From Sphingopyxis sp. (GTDB lineage: Bacteria; Pseudomonadota; Alphaproteobacteria; Sphingomonadales; Sphingomonadaceae), in contig JAHCKJ010000008.1 in NCBI GenBank assembly GCA_026125835.1, positions 1 through 22,748 of the forward strand: DNA of 22,748 bases, in the 5' to 3' direction. Position numbers and translations under genes: made by a program. Under the pieces are notes generated by a model. The model did not search any database. It had not been told where the DNA came from and saw nothing but the letters and a program-made list of their open reading frames with translations. This document shows, in pieces, positions 6,874-14,497 of the stretch. Positions within the stretch are counted from its first letter, which is position 1; each line of letters opens with the position of its first letter.

Positions 6874-6904
6874 GGCACCCTTCGTCATTCGGACGAAAGG
6901 TGCC
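6874..6904. terminator. Hairpin between convergent genes, probable bidirectional terminator
   Basis: GGCACCCTTCGTC (6874-6886) pairs with GACGAAAGGTGCC (6892-6904) across a 5-nt loop, 12 of 13 bases matching. It sits 6 bp after the acyl-CoA dehydrogenase stop and 3 bp before the stop of the converging TonB receptor. It lacks a clear T-run on either side, so termination strength is uncertain. Confidence 0.55.
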
Positions 6905-6907
6905 GCC

Positions 6908-9388
6908 TCAATAGGCGACGTCGACCGCGATCCGGATCGTGCGCGGACGTAGCGGCGTCATGAAACCGGCGTTGCCCTCGACATAGGGCGTGCCGAGCGA
7001 AAAACGGTTGCCGCGTGAATCGAACAGGTTGGTCACGGTCAGCGACAGGCCGCGCCGGTCGCTGCCGATCCGCAACGCCAGCCCCGTATCGATATAGTCG
7101 CCCTGGCTTTCACCGAGCACCGGCCCGATCCCGAGCCGCGAAGGGCCGACATAATTGGCCCAGCCGTTGATGCGGACATCCTGGTCGCCGACCATCGTCG
7201 CATAGTTGACCGAGCCGCGTACCGCATGGCTCGCGACATTCGGTATCCGCCCCAGCCGTTCGGGCGCCGCGGCGAACACCGGCAGGATCTCGAACGCCAG
7301 ATCGTCGACGCGGCTGTGGTTGTAAACCGCGCCGAGTTCCAGCGTCAGCGCATCGCTCGGCCGCATCGCAAGTGCGCCCGACAGGCTGGTAATGCGGCCA
7401 TCGCCGATATTCGCGGTGGTGGGAAAGCCGTTACTGTCGATAAAATCGGCCTGGATGTTGCGCCAACGGCTGTGCGACAGCGCGACGCTGGCATCGAACA
7501 GGCTGCGGCTGCGATCGCCGAGCCTGACGCCTGCTTCCCAGGTCCGGACTTGGTCGTTGCGGAACCGTCGCACAAAATTGCCGTCCACCGCAAGTCCACC
7601 CGGACGGAAGCCTTCCTGATACCGGGCATAAATGCGGACATTGTCGACCGGGGTCGCCAGCAGTGAGAAGGAGGGCAGCAGGTCGGTTTCGTGCCGCGAC
7701 GCTGTCGTCGCGCGTCCGGCCTGCGCCAGCGCGAAGGCGACGTCCTGAGCCTCGCCGCCCAGCCGCATATGCGACAGCCGCAGCCCCCCGGACGCGATGA
7801 GGCCGGGCAGGATTTCCGCCGTCGCTTCGGCATAGCCGGTAACCTCGGTGACGCGGTTCGTCACGCCGGGCAGGGTGGTGCTCAACGGGCCATAAAGATA
7901 AGCCCGACTTTGCCGGGCACGATTGTGCGTGAGGGTCAGGCCGGCGACCCAGCCAAGCCCCGCGTGATAGGGTCGCGAGAGCCGATTTTCGCTCACCAGC
8001 ATCCGTGTCGTATTGCGTTGGTCGAGGACGCGCGGGACGTTGTCCAATGACACGACCGGGACCGGCGCGAACAGCCGGGCGACATCGACATTGCCCGCCG
8101 CCGCTTCAGTGCTGCCAGGTTGCCGCGCGGGCAGACTGGCATCGAACCGCTCGAACAGCCGGTGGTCGATGACCGCGTTGGACGACTGGAAAAACAGGTC
8201 GTCCCATTGCTTCATCACGACCGCCGTGCCCAGGCCGTATCGCGCCGACGCGTTCTGCTGAACCATCGAACGGCGTGTCAGCGGCGGGGCGTTGCGATCG
8301 GCATATTGCGCGTCGTCGGATGTCACCGCCTGGTATACGCCGCCCAGATTGACGGTCCATCCGTTGCCGGCTTCCAGCCGGAACGTCGCGCGGCCGCCGC
8401 GGACATGGACGCGGTTGACGTCGCTCTGGCCGCGCAGCGGATTGTCGATATAGCCGCCGTCGGTCAGCATATAGCCGACCATCCGTAAAGCATGGCCATC
8501 GTTGCCCACGGGAAGGTTGGCGATGGCGGCGATGTCGCCGCCCGGGTCGCCGTGTTGCGTCAGCGATACGCCGGCGATCGCCTGGATCGACATCGCCCGC
8601 GGATCGGGCGCTTTCGGTACCACGCGGATGATGCCGCCGAGCGAGCCGGCGCCGTACAGCGTACCCTGCGGCCCCTCGAGTATTTCGACATTGTCGATGT
8701 CGTAAAGGCGGAGGTCCGGGTCGGGCGCATTATAGCTCAACCGGATGTCGCCGAAATACTGTCCGACGGTCGACTGGGTGGGGCCGGTAAAGCTGGAATC
8801 GGCAATGCCGCGGATGAACAGCTTGTTGCGCCCCGAGCCCAAATGGGTCGAGGAGACCGTCGCGGTGCGCGACAGGATCGATTCCATCCCGCGTTCGCCC
8901 CCGAACGCCAAATCGTCGCCGCCCAGCTGGGTGACGACGCCGGCAAAATGGGAATATGGGGTGTCGGCCTTTGACGCGGTGACGATGATCTCGTCCTGCG
9001 CCCCGGCGACATAGTCGTGCGACGGTTCGCGCGCGCGCGGTTGCGGAACGGGGTGGGGAACGGCGCGCCGGGCGGCGCGCGCCGCGGCCGGACGGCGCTC
9101 GATACGCCAGCTCGTAGCGCTGACGCGGACCGCGCGGGCTTCGGTGTCGCCCAGCAACCGGTTGATCGCCTGCTCGACGCTCATCCGTCCGCGGACGGAC
9201 TTGACGCGCGCGCGCCACAGCTTCGCATCGGTGACGCTGATGCTGACCCCGGCCTGGCGGCTCATCACCGGCAGGACGGTCGAAAGACTGCCTTTGGGAA
9301 CGTCGAACACGCGCTCCTCCGCCGCCAGAACCGGCGCGGGCAGGCTCAGCGCAATCGCAGTTGCGGCGAAGGCAAGGCGCGGGAACAT
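6908..9388 (-). CDS. TonB-dependent outer-membrane receptor with N-terminal STN signalling domain (FecA-like transducer)
   Basis: 826 aa. The signal peptide MFPRLAFAATAIALSLPAPVLA is followed by an STN domain (about 24-98: VFDVPKGSLSTVLPVMSRQAG through TSWRIERR), the periplasmic domain through which FecA-type receptors touch FecR. An Arg/Pro-rich linker (about 99-130) leads to a TonB-box-like DEIIVTA and a plug domain with LFIRGIAD, VEILEGPQGTLYGAGSLGG and IIRVVPKAPDP. The 22-strand barrel fills the rest and ends RPRTIRIAVDVAY, with the terminal aromatic expected of an outer-membrane barrel. The gene starts 2 nt after the FecR stop (TGACCATG) without a clear ribosome site of its own, so translation is probably coupled. 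Its ligand (iron chelate, or another small molecule as often in sphingomonads) is not readable. Confidence 0.9.
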   Translation of the reverse strand: MFPRLAFAATAIALSLPAPVLAAEERVFDVPKGSLSTVLPVMSRQAGVSISVTDAKLWRARVKSVRGRMSVEQAINRLLGDTEARAVRVSATSWRIERRPAAARAARRAVPHPVPQPRAREPSHDYVAGAQDEIIVTASKADTPYSHFAGVVTQLGGDDLAFGGERGMESILSRTATVSSTHLGSGRNKLFIRGIADSSFTGPTQSTVGQYFGDIRLSYNAPDPDLRLYDIDNVEILEGPQGTLYGAGSLGGIIRVVPKAPDPRAMSIQAIAGVSLTQHGDPGGDIAAIANLPVGNDGHALRMVGYMLTDGGYIDNPLRGQSDVNRVHVRGGRATFRLEAGNGWTVNLGGVYQAVTSDDAQYADRNAPPLTRRSMVQQNASARYGLGTAVVMKQWDDLFFQSSNAVIDHRLFERFDASLPARQPGSTEAAAGNVDVARLFAPVPVVSLDNVPRVLDQRNTTRMLVSENRLSRPYHAGLGWVAGLTLTHNRARQSRAYLYGPLSTTLPGVTNRVTEVTGYAEATAEILPGLIASGGLRLSHMRLGGEAQDVAFALAQAGRATTASRHETDLLPSFSLLATPVDNVRIYARYQEGFRPGGLAVDGNFVRRFRNDQVRTWEAGVRLGDRSRSLFDASVALSHSRWRNIQADFIDSNGFPTTANIGDGRITSLSGALAMRPSDALTLELGAVYNHSRVDDLAFEILPVFAAAPERLGRIPNVASHAVRGSVNYATMVGDQDVRINGWANYVGPSRLGIGPVLGESQGDYIDTGLALRIGSDRRGLSLTVTNLFDSRGNRFSLGTPYVEGNAGFMTPLRPRTIRIAVDVAY

Positions 9389-9390
9389 GG

Positions 9391-10338
9391 TCAGCGGGTC
9401 AAGATCCAGCCATTGTCTTGCCGCTTCGCCATTGTCCCCGACAAAGCGGCAAGGTCGGCGACCGTCCGGTTGCGGTCGGGATCGATAATCAGCGCACCGC
9501 GGAACGAAAGGCTGGCCGCCGCGGGTGCGATGCGCACGTCGATTCCCGCGGTGCGTTTCAGGTCTTCCGCGACCAGTGCCAGCGGCGCGTCATTGTAGAC
9601 GAGGAGACCGCTGCGCCAACCGCCGATGCTGGTCAGGTCGACGCTTCGAACCGCGGGAGGGCGGCGGTCGTCGTCGCCGGCATCGATGGCCTGCCCCGCG
9701 ACCAACCGCACCTTGTCGCGATCGGGATTGTACAGCACGATGCCTTCGGACACCGCCACCGACGTCTGCCGCGCGCGGCGGACCACATTGAACGCCGTGC
9801 CCAGATCGACAATCCGCGCATCGCCTGTCTCGACCACGAACGGATCCTTGTCGCGGTGAACGACATGGAACATGGCCTCGCCACTTTCCAGCCGCGCGAA
9901 ACGCGGGCGGTCGGGGTCGATTTCGACCACCGAGCCGCCGTTGATCTCGATCCGCGATCCGTCGGCGAGCGCAACGGTGCGGTGCTCGCCAGCAGCGGTC
10001 TCGATCCGCGTACCATTGCTGAAAGGATTCAGCGTCGACACTCCGATGACGGCGACCAGCGCGGCCGCCATCGCGCCGCCGAACCAGGCGCGTCGCGATG
10101 GTCGCCGCGAAACGGGGGAACCCGGCGGAAAGGCCGGAGCGATCCGGACAGCGCCGCTGCCGCGCGGAAGGACGTCCAGATCGCGATCGAGGCTGGCCAG
10201 CGCATCGTAAACGGCAGCATGTTCGCCGTTTTCGGCCAACCAGTCGGCGAAGCCTTCCCAATCGTCGAAATCGGGATCGCGCTGGCGGATCAGCCAGTCG
10301 ATTGCGCGCGCTTCGACCGGATTTGCGTCAACCGGCAT
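9391..10338 (-). CDS. FecR-type anti-sigma factor / inner-membrane signal transducer
   Basis: 315 aa. Cytoplasmic N-terminal FecR_N domain (residues about 7-55, with ARAIDWLIRQRDPDFDDWEGF and the conserved WL-EN--H-AAY-like WLAENGEHAAVYDAL), one membrane helix (about 84-101), periplasmic FecR domain (about 113-218, with EHRTVALADGSRIEING, ESGEAMFHVVHRDKDPFVVE and GTAFNVVR), then a C-terminal STN-like domain (about 232-315) that would meet the receptor's STN domain. FecR proteins hold their ECF sigma factor and pass on the ligand signal. The start at 10338 is fixed by GGAGG (plus-strand 10346-10350) 7 nt upstream. The reading frame overlaps the sigma gene by 11 bp, showing coupled expression. 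Confidence 0.92.
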   Translation of the reverse strand: MPVDANPVEARAIDWLIRQRDPDFDDWEGFADWLAENGEHAAVYDALASLDRDLDVLPRGSGAVRIAPAFPPGSPVSRRPSRRAWFGGAMAAALVAVIGVSTLNPFSNGTRIETAAGEHRTVALADGSRIEINGGSVVEIDPDRPRFARLESGEAMFHVVHRDKDPFVVETGDARIVDLGTAFNVVRRARQTSVAVSEGIVLYNPDRDKVRLVAGQAIDAGDDDRRPPAVRSVDLTSIGGWRSGLLVYNDAPLALVAEDLKRTAGIDVRIAPAAASLSFRGALIIDPDRNRTVADLAALSGTMAKRQDNGWILTR

Positions 10339-10873
10339 CGAACTGCCTCCGCAGCGCGGCCAGCGCCGCATAGACTTTCCGCAGATCGGCCTCGATCGTG
10401 CTCAGGCTCAATCCCATTTCCTGCGCGATATCGCGCTGACTGGCGCCGTCGACACGAAAGCGGCGGAAAATATGTGCCGGCCGCTCGCCGGTCGCGGCGA
10501 TCGCGGCTTGCACCTGTTCGAGTTGCTGGCGCGAGATCAGGGACGCCTCGGCGGACGGCTCATGGCCGTCGCTCGTCTCGCCCCAGGCCTTGTCGCGAAT
10601 CTCGCGTTGGCGCGCCGAGCGATAGCGGTCGAGCATCAGATTGTTCGCGGCCCGCATCGCATAGGACAATGGATCGGCGATCGGACCGGTCGCGCGTTCG
10701 GTGAGACGCATCCACAAATCCTGAAACAAATCTTCGGCGCTCTCGCCCGCGCCGCGCACCTGCAGGAAGCGGATGATGCGGTCACGGTTGGACAGCAACA
10801 CGCCTTCGATGCCCTGCGCCGGGTCGGCTCGATCGATCGAACGGGTCATGAACTGGTTGCTCTGGAACGCCAT
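10328..10873 (-). CDS. FecI-like ECF RNA polymerase sigma factor
   Basis: 181 aa from the chosen start. The sigma region 2 is about residues 20-95, with NRDRIIRFLQVRGAGESAEDLFQDLWMRL and PLSYAMRAANNLMLDRYRSARQRE (core binding and -10 recognition). Region 4 is about 120-178, with RDIAQEMGLSLSTIEADLRKVYAALAALR as the helix-turn-helix for the -35. It is followed, with an 11-bp overlap, by fecR and then the STN receptor, the standard order of a cell-surface signalling operon. Starts further upstream (11008, 10942) are open. However, a promoter-like pair (-35 at 10952-10957, -10 at 10930-10935) lies over them, favouring 10873 or 10849. The ribosome site at 10873 is poor (GGCGAG), so the exact start is uncertain. 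Confidence 0.88.
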   Translation of the reverse strand: MAFQSNQFMTRSIDRADPAQGIEGVLLSNRDRIIRFLQVRGAGESAEDLFQDLWMRLTERATGPIADPLSYAMRAANNLMLDRYRSARQREIRDKAWGETSDGHEPSAEASLISRQQLEQVQAAIAATGERPAHIFRRFRVDGASQRDIAQEMGLSLSTIEADLRKVYAALAALRRQFDAG

Positions 10874-10929
10874 GTCTCGCCGGGCGGCGCCGCCGCGGCG
10901 CTTAAGGAAGGTCCCTGTGATGCTGCCGT

Positions 10930-10957
10930 CATATAGCGCCATACCCCTGCGGTGCAA
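10930..10957 (-). promoter_or_regulatory. Candidate promoter of the sigma-fecR-receptor operon
   Basis: On the minus strand TTGCAC (10957-10952) and TATATG (10935-10930) are separated by 16 bp, a fair housekeeping-type promoter. It would start transcription near 10923, leaving about 50 nt before ATG 10873. The rest of the 210-bp gap to the autotransporter gene holds the hairpin at 11023-11063 and no gene that I can see. Confidence 0.35.
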
Positions 10958-11022
10958 CCGCGGTGCCGGAAAAGTCGAAAGGGGCAGGGCGATCATTTCG
11001 TGCGTCATTCATTTCGGGCTAA

Positions 11023-11063
11023 GCAAGGGGGAAGCGAGGGTAGGGAGGGCGCTTCCCCCTTGC
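11023..11063 (-). terminator. Strong 14-bp hairpin after the autotransporter gene
   Basis: GCAAGGGGGAAGCG (11023-11036) and CGCTTCCCCCTTGC (11050-11063) form a perfect 14-bp stem with a 13-nt purine-rich loop, 20 bp beyond the autotransporter stop. No long T-run follows on the minus strand (TTAGCCC), so it may act as a 3' stabilising structure or a weak terminator. It separates the autotransporter from the sigma operon. Confidence 0.5.
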
Positions 11064-11083
11064 ACGCGGGGCCGGCCGGGGGG

Positions 11084-14000
11084 CTAGAGGCCGACCCGCA
11101 GGCTCGCACGGAAAGCCCAGCCAAAATGGCTTTGCTGTTCCTCCGCGGAGACTTCGCCGGCGACCTGAAAGGCCGAATTGCCAGCGATGCCACGGAGACG
11201 GCCGACCCAGCCGCTCGTGCGATCTTCGGGAACAAGGGTGAACGGCGTACCGTCCTTGAACGACGCGGTGGTCGCGCCCAGGCTGCCGCCGACGATCTGG
11301 CGGCGGCCGCCCTCGATCTCGAAACGGGTCCAGCCGTCATACTGGTCGAGGCCGCCGAAATCCAACCCGAGCGCCACGGTGCCGGATACGGCAAGTTCGT
11401 CGCTGTTTCGTTCAAGCACTTTCAGGTCAAGCGCAGCCCCGCCGCCGCTTTCCTGATAGCCGTCCTCCTTCAGCTTGAAATAGTCGACCGCCACCATCGG
11501 ACGAAGCGACAACCCGCCCTTGCTGACAACGTCATAGGCGAGCGAGCCCGATGCCGACCACAATGTGCCGTCCCATTTGCCCTTCATCGTCTTTTCGATG
11601 GTTTCGGCGCCGTCCTTGGCCTGGAATATACGCGGTCCCTTGAGTTTGACCGGGGCGCCGGAAACGCGTGCGTTGGCCATGAACCCGTCCGACCGGAGCC
11701 TCCAGTGCAACGCGCCCTCGAACTGGCTGGTCGACACCTCGTTGGCATTGCCGCCATTGCCGTCCTTGCCGCTCAGAAATGCGACAGAGCCGCCGAAACT
11801 GCCGATGTCGCTCTTGATCTCGGCGCCCAGACCGATGCCCCAGCCGCTGACATCATAGCCCGCGGTGTTGCCGATGCTCTTCGACGTGCCCCAGACGGCC
11901 TGATTGACCCAATAACCCCATTTTCCTTCGTCCTGAAACGGCGCGTTGGGGTCTTGCAGGTAGCGCGAAAGCGCGCGCGAGCCGGACGTGAGGGTTTCGA
12001 ATACGCCGCCTTCGTGCTCGGGCAGCATCTGGCCCAGCTGGGCACGGAAAGCGTCGCCGCTGGTGATGCCCAGAAAGGCTTTTTCCACCTTTTGGTCGGC
12101 CGGGATCGCCTTGAACACGGCATCGAACGCACCCGCTTCCGACCGGTTCAGACCAAGCTCGCCGGTCGTTTTGCGCGACACGTCGACGATCAGCTGGGTC
12201 GCATTGGACGAAAGCGTGCCCTTGTAAAGAAAGGGCAACAAGGTCTGCGATGCCGTAAGATTGCTGGCTCCGGTCAGCGATCCCGCGGTCAGCACAATGT
12301 GCCGCCCCTCGGCCTGCGCGATACTGTTCAGGCGCAGCGCCAGCCTGGATTCGGCGCCAAAGCTTGCGTTGCCCGTTACCTGCAACGCCGTGCCCGTATT
12401 TCCCTTGTCAAGCAGCACCCCCAGCGTGCCCTTGTCGGTAACAGCCAGCGAACCAATGGTCGCAGCGCCCGATATGTCAAAGGTGCCGCCGCTGACCGCG
12501 ACGGCCAAGCCCTGGGCATTGCTCAATGTTCCCGAAAAAACCGATGTGCCGCCAATGCTGAGCGTATTGGCGCCGCCGCCGAAATCAACCGCTCCGGTGA
12601 ACTTCGACGTTCCGGCGAGTGTCATGCTGTCATTGCCGGAGCCAAAGCGGACATTGCCGGTGTAGGCACCCTTGCCCGACAGCGCGAGGCGGTTGTTGCC
12701 CTCGCCGAAAAAGCTGTTCCCCTTCACCGTGCCGTCGGCGATATCGAACACATCGTTGCCCGCGCCGAAGCGAACGTCGCCGACGATAGCGGGGGCGGCG
12801 ATACCGGCGGCGACCGCCGTTTGCTTGACGGTCGCACCGGACGCGTTCGCCGAAAGGTCGATCGCGACGTTGCGGTCCGAGCTGGCCAGCGCGCCCGTGG
12901 CGCCGATCGTGCCGCTGTTTTCGACCATGGCGACATTCCCCGACAGATCGACGATGGCACGGGCGGTGCCGTTGTCACCGCCCGTTTTTGCCGCGATCGT
13001 CCCGCTGTTGCGGATCAGCGGGACGTTGCCGCCTGCCTCGACCAACACCGCCGTGGCGACCGAGCCGGAAACATTACCGGCGCTCGTTGCCTCGATCTTG
13101 CCCGCGTTGCGCAATTCCGGGGTCGTGGCGCCGCTGCCGATCCGGATCGCCGTCGCCGCAACATCCTTTGACAGCGCGGCAACGCTGCCGCTGGCTCCGA
13201 TGCCAATCCCGCCCGCGATCGTGACCGCACCGCCCAAGCCGCCGACCTGCAGGCCGTTGCCGGCTTTCCCGGCATAGAGCCCGTTGCCGACGACCGAGCC
13301 GTCGATGATCAGACCCAGTCCGGTGCCGGTCCCGGCGACCGGGCCGATCGTCACGCTTTGCGTGGCCGAACCGATGCGTACGGCCGCCGCGGAACCGAAG
13401 GAGCGCACCGCGGCGCTTCCTTCCTTGTCGTCGGGGATGCCGTCCTTGTCCTCGTCATTGTCGTTCGGATTGTTGTTTTTCGGCGGCACCGCCAGGATGA
13501 TGCCGCCGGTCACATTGCCCTCCACCGACAGCGCCGGACCGCCGAGCAGCAAATCGTCGGCGTCGAGTTTCGAGGGATCGGCGGGAGGCGTCGTGTAGCG
13601 GTATCCGGTGGCCGTCAGCGCCCCCTGGATCTCCAGCGCGCCGTTGATATTGCCGGTCAGCCGTGCGCCGATCGCATCCACGCCGGTGGCGGTGATCGTT
13701 CCGGCAAGCCGGACGTTACCGTTCACATCCTGCAAGCCAACGCCCAGCGCACGGTCGCCGAGGACGCTGATCGTCCCGTCGGTGGTGAATTTGCCGGTCA
13801 GCGGACCGCCCAGGCGGATGCCGGCGGAATCGTTGCCCTTGATCGTGATCGTGCCGCTGTTGAGGATGTTGCCGGTAAAGGCACCGCTGGTCGCGATCCC
13901 GACGCGGTTGCTGCCGATGGCGAAAGGTCCGTCGAGATCACCGTCATTGTCGATATCGGTCGGAGCATAGCTTTCGTCGATAATGATTTTGCCCGTCGCG

Positions 14001-14299
14001 GCGTTGGTGATCGATCCGGCGGTCGCGGCATTTGCAACAATCCCGCGCGCGCCGTCGGCGTTGCGGATCTCGATTGCGCCCTCGTTGATGACGCTGTGAT
14101 TGCTGTCGATCGTCACCGCGGTGCCGCTTGCGGGTTTGACCGACCCGGCGGACGTGATCTTGATATTGTCGGGGGTGCCCGACTTGACGGTCGAAGTACG
14201 CACCGGCGTCGTGATCGCGGTGCTGATCGTGGTTTCGGCCTGAACGGTGGCGGGAAGCAGGGCGGCCACACAGGTGGTGGCCAGCAGGGTCTTGCGCAT
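11084..14299 (-). CDS. Autotransporter (type Va) with beta-helix-like passenger and C-terminal barrel
   Basis: 1071 aa. Signal peptide MRKTLLATTCVAALLPATVQA. A passenger of about 750 residues, rich in Gly, Ala, Thr, Asn and Ser, has short recurrent strands such as NSGTIT/NSGTIA, NAGKI and VRFGAGND/VRFGSGND, as expected for a parallel beta-helix. The C-terminal barrel is about residues 790-1071, beginning KWGYWVNQAVWGTSK and ending WAFRASLRVGL. Two acidic loops stand out: DIDNDGDLDG (about 115-125) and NPNDNDEDKDGIPDDKEG (about 275-293), which resemble Ca2+-binding D-x-D-x-D-G repeats. No protease or lipase catalytic motif was recognised, so it is probably a surface-displayed adhesin or structural passenger. 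Start 14299 is set by AGAGGA (plus-strand 14305-14310) and by the signal peptide. Longer in-frame starts would bury that peptide. The final residue is Leu, not the usual Phe/Trp. Confidence 0.85.
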   Translation of the reverse strand: MRKTLLATTCVAALLPATVQAETTISTAITTPVRTSTVKSGTPDNIKITSAGSVKPASGTAVTIDSNHSVINEGAIEIRNADGARGIVANAATAGSITNAATGKIIIDESYAPTDIDNDGDLDGPFAIGSNRVGIATSGAFTGNILNSGTITIKGNDSAGIRLGGPLTGKFTTDGTISVLGDRALGVGLQDVNGNVRLAGTITATGVDAIGARLTGNINGALEIQGALTATGYRYTTPPADPSKLDADDLLLGGPALSVEGNVTGGIILAVPPKNNNPNDNDEDKDGIPDDKEGSAAVRSFGSAAAVRIGSATQSVTIGPVAGTGTGLGLIIDGSVVGNGLYAGKAGNGLQVGGLGGAVTIAGGIGIGASGSVAALSKDVAATAIRIGSGATTPELRNAGKIEATSAGNVSGSVATAVLVEAGGNVPLIRNSGTIAAKTGGDNGTARAIVDLSGNVAMVENSGTIGATGALASSDRNVAIDLSANASGATVKQTAVAAGIAAPAIVGDVRFGAGNDVFDIADGTVKGNSFFGEGNNRLALSGKGAYTGNVRFGSGNDSMTLAGTSKFTGAVDFGGGANTLSIGGTSVFSGTLSNAQGLAVAVSGGTFDISGAATIGSLAVTDKGTLGVLLDKGNTGTALQVTGNASFGAESRLALRLNSIAQAEGRHIVLTAGSLTGASNLTASQTLLPFLYKGTLSSNATQLIVDVSRKTTGELGLNRSEAGAFDAVFKAIPADQKVEKAFLGITSGDAFRAQLGQMLPEHEGGVFETLTSGSRALSRYLQDPNAPFQDEGKWGYWVNQAVWGTSKSIGNTAGYDVSGWGIGLGAEIKSDIGSFGGSVAFLSGKDGNGGNANEVSTSQFEGALHWRLRSDGFMANARVSGAPVKLKGPRIFQAKDGAETIEKTMKGKWDGTLWSASGSLAYDVVSKGGLSLRPMVAVDYFKLKEDGYQESGGGAALDLKVLERNSDELAVSGTVALGLDFGGLDQYDGWTRFEIEGGRRQIVGGSLGATTASFKDGTPFTLVPEDRTSGWVGRLRGIAGNSAFQVAGEVSAEEQQSHFGWAFRASLRVGL

Positions 14300-14448
14300 C
14301 GAAATCCTCTTGTCATCACAGCCGGGTTGCATCCCGGCGACGATCACAAGACGGAGCGGGTCTGGCGCAGCCTTGGCCCGAAACGGATTTTTCTCGAACG
14401 GGCTTGGGCGGGTCGGCCCGATCAACCGCTGGCCGCACGCCCAAAGAA
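14300..14448. other. Leader region of the autotransporter gene with a GC hairpin
   Basis: Between the upstream receptor's terminator and ATG 14299. GCCGGG (14321-14326) and CCCGGC (14333-14338) form a 6-bp stem with a 6-nt loop just above the ribosome site (14305-14310). It could influence translation, but it is short. I could not pick a convincing -35/-10 pair here. Confidence 0.3.
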
Positions 14449-14476
14449 AAAGGAGGGCCGTTTCCGACCCTCCTTT
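14449..14476 (-). terminator. Intrinsic terminator of the large TonB receptor gene
   Basis: AAAGGAGGG pairs with CCCTCCTTT (14449-14457 with 14468-14476), 9 bp across a 10-nt loop. On the minus strand the stem is followed by TTTCTTTGG. It lies 22 bp past the receptor's stop codon, so the receptor and the following autotransporter gene are probably separate transcripts. Confidence 0.7.
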
Positions 14477-14497
14477 CTTGTTCGCTACGATCCGGGG

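Noticed and set aside
10328..11008. Longer version of the sigma factor starting at 11008
   Set aside because: The extra N-terminal residues are Arg-rich, unlike any sigma domain, and the stretch covers a promoter-like sequence. A start near 10873 or 10849 gives the usual FecI length.
10952..13171. Long open frame (739 codons) on the plus strand, antisense to the autotransporter
   Set aside because: It has no recognisable domain and an Arg/Gly/Ala-heavy composition typical of the reverse complement of GC-rich coding DNA. The minus-strand frame has a signal peptide, a ribosome site and an autotransporter barrel.
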